Assembly (NCBI GenBank): GCA_902984215.1 | Contig: CADWAF010004172.1 | Coordinates: 1-19,063, forward strand | Direction: 5' to 3' | DNA from: Willaertia magna | Taxonomy: Eukaryota; Heterolobosea; Eutetramitea; Acrasida; Naegleriidae | Length of the DNA: 19,063 bases | In this document: positions 1 to 8,400 of the stretch, in pieces | How positions within the stretch are numbered: the first letter of the stretch is position 1 | How the letters are laid out: each line of letters starts with the position of its first letter | The notes under the pieces: generated by a model | The model's input: only the letters and a program-made list of their open reading frames with translations | Database searches by the model: none | Told to the model about the DNA's origin: nothing | Translations under genes and position numbers: made by a program

Positions 1-24
1 CTCTTATGAATTAATTGCTGATGT
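1..24. repeat. Terminal direct repeat, left copy
   Basis: The first 24 bases, beginning ctcttatgaatt, are identical to the last 24 bases of the window (19040-19063). Both copies encode the same residues (SYELIAD) in the same frame of the CHASE4 gene. The sequence therefore reads as a closed circle or a tandem unit of 19,039 bp. Confidence 0.95.
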
Positions 25-145
25 TAATGGTGATCCCCTATTCATTACAAGAGTAGATCAACCACGTAATATTTATTATGCTGGATTACAAACCTTATTA
101 TTAGCTATATTTTTACTTTTTGGGGCTTGTATAGTATCTATCTAA
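1..145 (+). CDS. CHASE4 receptor, 3' part (continues from right end)
   Basis: Reading from base 2 gives SYELIADVNGDPLFITRVDQ, then about 23 hydrophobic residues (YYAGLQTLLLAIFLLFGACI) and a TAA at 143-145. This is the end of an extracellular CHASE4 sensor plus its second transmembrane segment. It is the exact in-frame continuation of the gene starting at 17934; across the junction the product is 397 residues. CHASE4 receptors normally carry a cytoplasmic output domain (cyclase, kinase or PAS) after this segment, and none is present. The stop falls where the sequence changes into the antisense of a PARP gene, so this is probably a truncated 3' end and not the natural terminus. An unrecognised intron starting at the gta at 134 cannot be excluded. 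Confidence 0.75.
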   Translation, partial: SYELIADVNGDPLFITRVDQPRNIYYAGLQTLLLAIFLLFGACIVSI

Positions 146-500
146 TTTAGAATCTGAAATTGGTTTATCTTCTTCTTCTCCTTCATCTTCATTATTGTTG
201 GTGTCTGCTGAATAATCAACATGAACCAAATCATATTTTCCTTTCTTAAATTTAAAGTTTGTTCTCTTAGACCAATCATTTCCAGATTTATCTAAAAACT
301 TCTTTTCAAAATCTGCTTTAGCCTTCTTTAAATCACCGTTATGTTTAATTCTTTAAATCACCGTTATGTTTAAAGAGCTTACTTCTAGGCTTCTTTGCTC
401 CTGTTCTACCCCACTTATTAAAAACATAGTATTTTCCATTAGATTCTATCAATTGAATGAGATAGAATTTATTATTGTTATTTCCGATATCTGTTTGTTA
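134..500 (-). pseudogene. PARP-type WGR domain fragment, disrupted
   Basis: On the minus strand, from about 497 down, the translation reads TDIGNNNNKFYLIQLIES, then KYYVFNKWGRTG, with the diagnostic Trp-Gly-Arg at 413-405. After a disruption it continues HNGDLKKAKADFEKKF...SGNDW...KGKYDLVHVDYS and an acidic linker, ending SKLD. This matches the WGR domain of PARP2/3-like poly(ADP-ribose) polymerases, including the linker before the helical regulatory domain. Lesions: a 25-bp exact tandem duplication (324-373) shifts the frame and creates a stop; an apparent one-base loss lies near 492-497 before TDIG (or an intron acceptor aacaaacag is used there); the regulatory and catalytic domains are absent because the fragment is cut at about 134-150. 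It is a pseudogene or a real gene damaged by assembly. WGR identity is confident; functional status is not. Confidence 0.75.
324..373. repeat. Perfect 25-bp tandem duplication
   Basis: Two adjacent identical 25-bp copies, 324-348 and 349-373, each beginning ttctttaaatcaccg, lie inside the WGR coding fragment. Because 25 is not a multiple of three, the duplication breaks the frame; a single copy would leave the WGR translation continuous. Confidence 0.95.
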
Positions 501-722
501 GGTTGGTTATCTTCATTACATTTATTTTGATAGAAAAGGATGTCTGTTTATGATGGATTCATTTTTTTAGAACGATTATAAATTCTTACAAGATATTTAT
601 TTGTTACCGTTTAGAAGTATTGGCGGGAAAAGCTAGTATAAAAAAGTTTACTTACACATACTTTTTTACCTAATAGCTTTTCTAAAAAATTTCAATCAAC
701 TCGTTTTGCTCGCTCCTTTACA
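501..722. other. Non-coding stretch with an imperfect hairpin
   Basis: No convincing coding sequence. It contains an imperfect inverted repeat: 627-646 (gaaaagcta ... aaaaaag) pairs with 661-682 (cttttttacc ... tagcttttc) around a loop of about 14 nt. It precedes the start codon at 723 and may be the 5' leader of the Asn-rich ORF. Confidence 0.5.
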
Positions 723-2074
723 ATGGTTTCTAACACTAGAAGAAATAACGAAGACAATGAAGGTAGTTCACAACAAAGCTCTTTTCAAGGGTTTACCTTT
801 GGTCACACTCAATTATCTGGTCAAAATGCTAGTACTATCAACAATTTGATCCAATTACCTAACGTTGGTTCTAGTCAAGGTTCATCTCATGCCCCGGTTC
901 AAAGTACAACTCGTAACACAGGTAGTCATACACCTACTACAGTACTAGGAGAAGGTAATGCTAATGATTATTTACAAAGTAATTTCAATAATGTCAACAA
1001 TAACTCTGGCCAGCAAAATAATCACGATAGTAGAACTAACTCTAGCAATAGGGCTAATAACGCAGTGCCCTTAGGAACTAATAACTCAGTCCATAATAGT
1101 GATATGATTTACAACAGGCCTGACTACAATCCAAATCCTAGATCAAATACAGGATTTCAGTTTGCAATTAATAATTCCAATAATAATCCACAAACAACCA
1201 GAAACAATTCATCACAAGAAAATGCTACACCAGGTGAACTTATTAGTTTATTTAGTAACAATACTGGTTCTGGTCAACAAAACAACAACAACAATGTGAA
1301 TAGAAATGAAGTCGACCTAAAAATCAACAGTGTGGTTGCAGAGGAATGTTATAACATGGGCCTCGAGTTAATTGCTTTCGGTTACAATAAAGAAGAAGTT
1401 GAAGCTATGAACGCCTCAGAACTTTTCTTTTATTATAGCAAAATGCATAGCCAGCTTCATTTAGTTTACAATAATGAAGTAGCTTTCCAAAAGAGAATTG
1501 AATCTCTTCTTTCTAAGTACCACTCTTATTTGAACAACCCTGATGAGCTTGCTCTCTTCACTTCTGATAATTGTCAATATATTACTTCTGAAGTCATAAA
1601 GTATGACTTTCAGATATATAATTATTTAGGTAGATTGGGTGTTCACTTAGTTCATTCTTCAGACTTAGTAGAAAGACAAGAACTACAAGAATTAATGGTT
1701 CTTCTTATTGCACTAAGAAGACTCTCCCTTAAGTTTGGTGCTGAAAATAATAATATGAACATAGGGTCAGAACTTATTTCATCTTACCTCAAGAGTGACA
1801 CTTTAGAAAGTGCACTTAGTAAGAAGTTAACCAAGTTGGCAAAGAAACATAAAGAAGGAAAAATCATGGAAACTCTGGCTAGTATTAACAAAGTTAAACC
1901 AAATACTGGAGGTTATGCAATCATTAATAAGAAGAATATGAACGTCGGAGGTTACAATAATAAGGGTAGAATTGAGAAAAGTAATAAGATTGGGAGGCAC
2001 AAAGGTTACCTCAATAATAAAACTATATTTTTGCTAACAATTTTTGTAAATGTATTTTGTAAACATTTCATTAG
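723..2074 (+). CDS. Asn-rich protein with basic tail, possibly Gag-like
   Basis: The open frame begins MVSNTRRNNEDNEG. Residues 1-195 are Asn/Ser/Gln/Thr-rich low complexity. Residues about 200-385 form a helical-looking globular segment (EECYNMGLELIAFGYNKEE ... LQELMVLLIALRRLSLKFG). Residues about 385-435 are basic, with repeated GGY and NNKGR elements, suggesting nucleic-acid binding. The layout (disordered N terminus, helical core, basic tail) resembles a retroelement Gag or ORF1, but no reverse transcriptase, protease, integrase or zinc knuckle is visible, so this is only a hypothesis. Codon choice is somewhat richer in G and C than in neighbours. The frame does not stop here: it runs into RCC1-like sequence at about residue 451 and ends at 2423. 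A retroelement fragment inserted upstream of an RCC1 gene would explain the fusion; a host gene of unknown function is the alternative. Confidence 0.55.
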
Positions 2075-3018
2075 ATATGGTCAATGCGGCGCTGGAAGTA
2101 GAGAAAATTTAAGTAAATGGACTGAATGTAAAACCAACGATGAACTCTTTGAAAAAGACAATATTATTAAAAACGTTACAGATTTCTCATGCGGTTGGTC
2201 ACATTCCCTCTGCATTACAGAAAACGGTACTTCACTTTATTTCACAGGCTCTTCTGTCGCGTTTGAAAATAGTGATTATTTTAACAACATTAATAATGAA
2301 ATTCCTTTAAAATCTAATCAAATTTATACAAAAGTAATATCTGGAGATCACGTTTGTTCAGTTATAATTGATAATCATATTATTAACTATATTGATTCAA
2401 ATTCAATTCTTACAATTAATTGATGTTTTAGAAGAAATTGGTTCAACAATTAATGAAATTGTTCATACAAGTAAGGGATTTCTTTTAACAAATAAGTTTG
2501 GTAATTTATTTACTTTTAATTGTATGAAAAATAGGGGGAGTTTTTTACAAAAAATAATTTTAAATGGTTTTGTAAAGAATTTATCAGCAGCCCATACCCA
2601 TTACGATATTTCTTATCAATTGAATAATTCTAAATATTATTTTATACCCTATACTGAAGAAAAGGTGTATGATGTTGATTATGAAATAATACAACCTTTA
2701 TATTACGGAGCTTTACTTTGTAAAAGAAAAGAAAGAAAGTTATTTGCGATTGGAAGTAATGAAGATTATACTTTAGGTTTAAGCTCAAAAGGAAATTTAG
2801 AGGAATTAACTGAAGTGACAACAATTAATGACTATTTAAAGAAGAATAGTGAAATGGATATTGATGAAATAATTGAAGGGTGTGACATTACAATTTTAGT
2901 AATGAAGGAAAAGGAAACAAAGAATTTAATTTTCTTTTATGAAACTTTAAAGAAAAGTATTAGTAACAACAAATATAATTATTTAAATGATATTATTTTT
3001 ATAAACTTTACACAATAA
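2075..3018 (+). pseudogene. RCC1-repeat protein, 5'-truncated and frameshifted
   Basis: From 2076 the translation is YGQCGAGSREN, then VTDFSCGWSHSLCITENG, a classic RCC1 beta-propeller blade. Near 2405-2420 the frame changes: the first frame stops at 2421-2423, while the +1 frame continues with DVLEEIGSTINEIVHTSKGF, KLFAIGSNEDYTLGLSS (another blade motif) and ends at TAA 3016-3018. No GT...AG intron fits the switch, so a one-base indel is the simplest explanation. The 5' end also looks replaced: RCC1 similarity starts abruptly after tttcattag (2066-2074), which resembles an intron acceptor, with no matching donor of the right phase in the Asn-rich ORF. RCC1 proteins are typically Ran-GEF-like propellers or adaptors; only a partial propeller is encoded here. 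Probable pseudogene; a sequencing error at about 2410 is possible. The stop codon sits inside an AATAAA hexamer. Confidence 0.65.
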
Positions 3019-3035
3019 AAAGGTTAAACCCTTTT
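3018..3035. terminator. Shared 3' hairpin between convergent genes
   Basis: The 24-nt gap between the RCC1 stop and the DUF4476 stop holds a short hairpin, aaaagg-ttaaac-cctttt, flanked on each strand by an AATAAA hexamer that overlaps the stop codon. It may serve as a common 3'-end region for both transcripts. Confidence 0.35.
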
Positions 3036-3042
3036 ATTAAAT

Positions 3043-3801
3043 TTATTGAAGTAATAATTGTCTTGCCTTTCCTTGATCTGATGAGAATGATAACTTTCCA
3101 ACAATAACTTCTGCGTTTTGCTTTCTGTCATAAACTTGTGAAGCTAATTGAGTGATTGCCTTAACTTTATCACTATCCATGCCAAATAGAGAAACAACTG
3201 AGGAAGCATCAACACAACTCATAGAAGCAATATTGTTTGTCTTTTTTAATTGTTCTAATGCTTTAAGTTTATCACTGTCGAAACTTAATAAACCTAAAAT
3301 TGTTACTAAATCATTTGCACCAATTGGATTAACTTGAGATGAAGAGTAGGTTGTTACTGCCTTTACCTTGTCACTGTCAAAACTACAGTTCTTACAAGCA
3401 GAGATAATTGCCTGAGCTAATGAATTTGGTCCACTTTGCATAACTGGTTGTTGGACAGTAAAACTTGATGTGGTGACAGTTGTAGTTGGGTATACAGGTT
3501 GTTGATATTGTTGTTGTGGTGGATATTGTTGAGTAGTTTGATAGCTTTGTTGATAAGTTTGTTGATATTGTTGTGGTGGGACTTGCATATTAACATTCAT
3601 TCCCATTCCACCCATATTAACACCCATACTCATTCCATTATTATCATAAGGATTTGTACCGAATCCCATGGATACTCCCATTTGTGGTTGTTGTTGTGGA
3701 TTAACACCAAATCCCATGTTAACACCCATTTGCATGTTTGGTGGTTGTTGGTTATTGTTTTGTTGATTTGGATCATTAAAATTCATATTGAAACCGAACA
3801 T
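3043..3801 (-). CDS. DUF4476 domain protein with Gln/Met/Asn-rich N terminus
   Basis: Product of 252 residues. Residues 1-125 are low complexity: Met-Gly-Val-Asn segments (two MGFG-x-NP elements near residues 29-50) followed by Gln/Tyr/Pro-rich sequence. Residues 127-252 hold four copies of a helical repeat centred on SFDSDKVKA, starting at residues 139, 173, 207 (GMDSDKVKA) and 238 (SFSSDQGKA), spaced 31-34 residues apart. The F-D-S-D-K-x-K-A signature is that of DUF4476, a family without an established biochemical function. There is no signal peptide or membrane segment. The start is taken at the first Met, in an A-rich context. The low-complexity half suggests a condensate-prone or scaffold protein, which is inference. 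TAA is embedded in AATAAA, converging with the RCC1 end. Confidence 0.85.
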   Translation of the reverse strand: MFGFNMNFNDPNQQNNNQQPPNMQMGVNMGFGVNPQQQPQMGVSMGFGTNPYDNNGMSMGVNMGGMGMNVNMQVPPQQYQQTYQQSYQTTQQYPPQQQYQQPVYPTTTVTTSSFTVQQPVMQSGPNSLAQAIISACKNCSFDSDKVKAVTTYSSSQVNPIGANDLVTILGLLSFDSDKLKALEQLKKTNNIASMSCVDASSVVSLFGMDSDKVKAITQLASQVYDRKQNAEVIVGKLSFSSDQGKARQLLLQ

Positions 3802-4331
3802 TTTTGTTAATTATTATTGCTATTGTTAATATTGTAGTATTGTTGATACTGTTTTGTTTTTTTTGTTGCTTGATTAGAGCGAGTACTGGCATATGCTCAA
3901 ATTTATCCCTTTTTCCCACTGGTATGTTGTAACACCGATTTATTGTGACAGGCCTATTTTATTACAATAAGTCAACGTTGCTTGGGGATAGACTGTTACA
4001 ACTGGTGACAGTAGGTTGTCAATCCTAGACAGTTTGTAAGGCAAGCAGCGCATGATAAATTTATTGCCCTGCAACTTTTCTTTTAATAAACGCAATGGAG
4101 TTTTGTTAAACTGCAAAACAAATTAAATCTTGATGGCAAGGTAGAAAGCAATTCCATAAAATTAATTTCTGAGGCCCCTTAAGGGTTAATTAAAACTGAT
4201 TGAAAACCATCTTTTTCGGTCCGTCCTTAACTTTACAAAAAATTTATACAACCAATCAAACCACTAACAAAATATTTTGTTATTGTATAATTTATACAAC
4301 AAACATTGTAATTTTTGAAAAAATAATTAAT
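3802..4331. other. Intergenic region, 530 nt, no gene seen
   Basis: This lies upstream of the DUF4476 gene and downstream of the glutathione peroxidase gene, so it should hold the DUF4476 promoter. No ORF, tRNA or rRNA is recognisable. It contains nested inverted repeats (3926-3933 with 3995-4002; 3940-3946 with 3964-3970) and the palindrome cccttaaggg near 4175. The part 3900-4190 is less AT-rich than usual for spacers here. Confidence 0.5.
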
Positions 4332-4891
4332 TTATTGTTGATTTAACAATTTTTTAATATCTTCTTCCATATCTGATGGATTTGTAGTTGGAGCATAACG
4401 ATGAAAAACATTTCCATTTCTGTCAATCAAAAACTTTGTAAAATTCCATTTAACAGCATCAGTTAAAAATCCTTTACCTTCTTTCTTTAAATATTTATAT
4501 AAAGGATGTGCTTCATCACCATTTACTTTAATCTTTTCAAAGATCTTAAATGTAATTTTATATTTATTTCTTGCAAATGTACAAATCTCATTATTGTCAC
4601 CTGGTTCTTGTCCTGCAAATTGATTACATGGGAATGCTAATATTTCTAAACCTTGATCTTTATATTGTTCATAAAGTTTTTGTAAAGGTTCTGTTTTGTA
4701 AAACCATTTTTAAAAAAATTAAATAATAAATAATTAATAAAATATATTTCTACGTGACACATACCGTATTGAGGAGTGTAACCACATTTAGAAGCAACAT
4801 TAACTACCATTACTACCTTTCCTTTATAGTTATTCATACTGGTGACGTTTCCTTCACCATCTTTTGCTTCAAATTCATAAAAACTTGACAT
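4332..4891 (-). CDS. Glutathione peroxidase (thioredoxin-type, Cys form), one intron
   Basis: Exon 1 is 4891-4765, the intron is 4764-4691 (74 nt, gtatgtg...aacag) and exon 2 is 4690-4332, giving 161 residues, normal for the non-selenium family. Conserved points: NVASKCGYT with peroxidatic Cys36, FPCNQF (Gln66), WNF (Trp124, Asn125), completing the Cys-Gln-Trp-Asn tetrad, and Cys79 at the place of the resolving Cys in thioredoxin-dependent members. It should reduce hydrogen peroxide and lipid hydroperoxides, probably using thioredoxin. The active-site codon is TGT, so no selenocysteine machinery is needed. There is no signal peptide, which suggests a cytosolic enzyme. It is divergent from the phospholipase D gene. 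The stop TAA lies in AATAAA. Confidence 0.93.
4691..4764 (-). other. Intron of glutathione peroxidase gene
   Basis: A 74-nt intron with donor gtatgt and acceptor acag on the minus strand. Splicing joins TPQY to [10 protein letters not shown] and restores the conserved family alignment; reading through gives a stop-terminated, non-conserved tail. Confidence 0.92.
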
Positions 4892-5404
4892 TGTGTTTAT
4901 TCAAACGTTTGTATTTTTTTTGTTTTAGGTTGATCCTTTCTGACAATGTTTCACGATCTAATTTAAATGGATCTTTTTACAATGGAAGGACGCTCTGTTC
5001 AAGTATCGTTATCGGTAGTTTATTACACTGTAAGGTTATACTATAGTAATTTTCCTCACCGCATTCCGTTGTTTATTTATTACCGCTTTGAAAATATTTT
5101 GTGCATGTCCTATAGTAATAGATTGTCTTGTTTTATTATTAATTCCTTTTCGTGAGCTATTTTCAAGTATTGTGTTTATGTTTTCAATGTACAACGTAAT
5201 TGAATTTTGGCCACATTTCCTCTAACATTTTGAAATCAACTGTTTACTAAATAACTTTTCACTTTACTTTGTGACCAAAAAACCATTGATGGCGGTTATC
5301 CCACATCATTACCCACTCGCTTAGCCAAGTTCAGAAAATAGCAAAAGTCAGCAATTTCATTTTTTAAAAAAAAAATTGAAAATTAAAATTGAAAATAATA
5401 ATCG
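4892..5404. promoter_or_regulatory. Divergent promoter region (GPx and PLD), 513 nt
   Basis: This spacer separates the starts of two divergent genes and must contain both promoters. I recognise no RNA gene and no credible ORF; the short frame at 4967-5155 lacks any family signal. A poly-T tract is just upstream of the peroxidase start, and poly-A runs precede the PLD start at 5405. No specific transcription-factor site is claimed. Confidence 0.45.
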
Positions 5405-8400
5405 ATGGGTAATAAACCATCATCAAGAAAGAAAAGTAAAAGTCCATTAGGGATAGTTTCAAGATCCGATAATGATGATACTGCATTATTACCTGCATTA
5501 CAATCTTTAGCAAGTAAAGATAAAAGACATCAAAAACTATTATCCGATACGAAAAAGAGAATTGAAAACTATTCAAAAGATGCTGAATTATTAAGTAAAA
5601 CTAAATTACGTAGAGAAGAATTTAAAATGTTAAAACGTTTATTTACTTCTTTCTGTAAAGAATGTTTAAAGCCTAAAAATAAAAAGCCTAAAGAAAAAAA
5701 GAAGAAGAAGAACAATCATGATAATAACAATATAACAACTAACAATGCTAACAATAACAATGCGAATAATAACGGCGCTAATAATTTTGATATTCCCGAA
5801 GATGAATTGTTTTTAACGAAAGAAGAATGTTTTAAATTATTCTTTCCTAAAATTAATATTAAAAATTTAGAGGAATGGTATAGTAAAGATGAGAAATTAG
5901 TTATGGAATGTTTATTTCATGCTTTAAGTGATTTTAATCCTAAACAGATACTTACTTTTACAAGATTTGTTTTAACTTTAAGTATAATGTGTGAAAAAAC
6001 TAGTCCAACTATTGAACAGAAAGCGGAATGGACCTTTTCGTTTTTTGACATTAATCAACAAAATTATTTAACGAAAGAAAATGTTTTAAAAATTATGAAA
6101 GGATTAAAATCAATGTATATATTAAGGATACCTGATAATATTTTAAAGAATGATTTAATAACGGTGGGTGATATGACAAGTACAATTAATAATCAAATTT
6201 TTAATAATCAAAATGATAAAATAGAGAAGTTAGTGGAAATGTTTTTTGAAAGAGCTAAAAATCAATTTAAAGAGTTATCGAGTCAACTTGGTGAACCAAC
6301 ATTACAATTATATCACTTTACTGAACTTTGTAAAGATTTTCCATTTTTAGCAGATGGTTTAGGTATTGTTGAAGCTTTCTTTAATCCAATAATTGAACCT
6401 GTTAAAGAATTTTTAAAGAGAGAAAATCCTTATGAAATTTTTGATTATTTGACAATGAAAATGATTTACCCATTTAAAGAATCAATTAATGAGAATGAAA
6501 TTGTAATGATAGATTATCAAAATAATTTACATAATTATGGAGATGATTATAAGAAAATGTTTATTGAAATTCGTGGTGGTATATTAAGAGGATATATAGA
6601 TGAAGAGAAAACGAATCAAACACTACATGTAGATTTAAGAAAGATTGAAAAGATTGAAACGGAATCTGAATTTGTAATGTTAACGGAAACGAATAAGATT
6701 GTTGTAGATGATAAACCTGTAATAGAAAGTAATGATAGCCCAATAGTGCCATTAGAGATGAATGATAGTATTAATAATGAAGGAGAAGGTACAACAAAAT
6801 CTATTGTTAACAGTAGTAGTGATTCTAATATTAGAAGAAGACGTTCTAGTCATAAGAGAAGTGAATCTTTACCTGCTAAGCCAATGTCAGCTATTGCCTT
6901 ATCTCCTTCTTTTAGTATTGTTTTTGAATCAGAAGAGGAAGAAGGGAAATATTATAAAATTATATTTATTGCAAATAATCCAAATCAGAAGATGCTTTGG
7001 ATGTTTACAATACTCATGTATTTAATACAAGGTACTGATAATAGATTTAATTCATTTGCTCCTGAAAGAAAAGCAAGAGTAAAATATTATGTTGACGGTA
7101 AAGATGCTTTTAGAGATATTTATGTTGCTTTAAGTATTGCTGAAAAGGAAATTTATATAACGGATTGGTGTATTAATCCATTAATTTATTTATTGAGGGG
7201 GAATGGTAAAGCTGTGTCAGATTCTAGGTTGGATATTATACTGAAGAATAAAGCTAGTCAAGGTGTACAGATTTATATTTTAATTTGGAAGGAAACTGAG
7301 GTAGCTAAATTAAATTTGGAAACGAAGAAATCAAAACATTATTTAAGAAGTTTATATCCAAGAAATATTCATGTAAAAACTCACCCAAAGAAATATCCCG
7401 CAGAATGGTCACATCATCAAAAAATTGTTGTAGTTGACCAATCAATTGCTTTCTTGGGAGGATTAGATCTATGTTATGGAAGATGGGATGACTATCATCA
7501 TTCTGTAACAGATAATAACCACTGTTTCTTGAAATATCCTAACTTTGATTATGTAAATCCAAATATTGGAACTAGTGTGAAGTTTACAACACAAGAAAAT
7601 TTTAAAATGGAAAACTTTAGGGATGCTCTAGATAGAGAATATCAACCTAGACAACCCTGGCATGATGTTCATTGTCTGGTGGCAGATTATTTAGCTCTTG
7701 ATGTTAGTAGAAATTTTATAGATCGTTGGAATCATCATGTTGAAGGAAAACATTTGGAAGTTGGAAAGCTAGATACGAAATTATTTGATACATTCACACG
7801 GATAATTTCAAAACAAAAAAACAAGTCAGAGCTTAAGGCAACACAAAAATTACAAAAATTAAAATTGAAATTACAATTACCAAATATTAGAACAAATGAC
7901 GATTATGAAGATAAATTAGCTAAGATTGAACAAGATTATAAACTAAAGATTGAAGAAAAATATAACAAACAAACTACTGCTACAACTCCTGCAGGTGTAA
8001 CTAGCCCTGGTACGTTTTTCCCGCATCATGGTAGTGTTGGATCTAATGCTGAGGTTATTGAATTGGAAGAACTGAATGATAACGAAAGAATAACGTCCTC
8101 TTATGCACCTGTTGAAATAAAGATAGAAAAAGAGGCACCATATTCTCCTTCTCCAAAGCATCACACTTCAAAACCAATTAACATTAACAACAAGGTAATA
8201 ACAGATATAAAAGATATAAAGATGAAAGGCACAAATGAATCTAATACTTCAAATAATCCATTTGCAAAATTGAGAGATCCAACAAAGAAGTTCACTTGTC
8301 CAGATGCTGGTATTGTTTGTAGTGCACAAATTGTTAGATCTATTTCTAAATGGAGTGGTTCAAACAATGATGAGCAAAGTATCTATGCAGCTTATCTACA

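Noticed and set aside
1981..2074. Intron gtaataag...cattag joining the Asn-rich ORF to the RCC1 part
   Set aside because: The branch-like tgctaac and acceptor look good, but splicing from this donor puts the RCC1 sequence in the wrong frame; the other GT sites I checked also fail on phase.
2642..2824. Antisense ORF over the RCC1-like gene, and similar shadow frames elsewhere (for example 6561-6752, 8396-8635, 17056-17268)
   Set aside because: They overlap well-supported coding sequence on the other strand or in another frame and have no family features.
4332..4891. Selenocysteine glutathione peroxidase
   Set aside because: The active-site codon is an ordinary Cys codon and no in-frame TGA or downstream SECIS-like hairpin is needed.
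4967..5155. Small 62-residue plus-strand ORF in the GPx/PLD spacer
   Set aside because: It has no recognisable motif and random AT-rich composition, and lies in the divergent promoter region.
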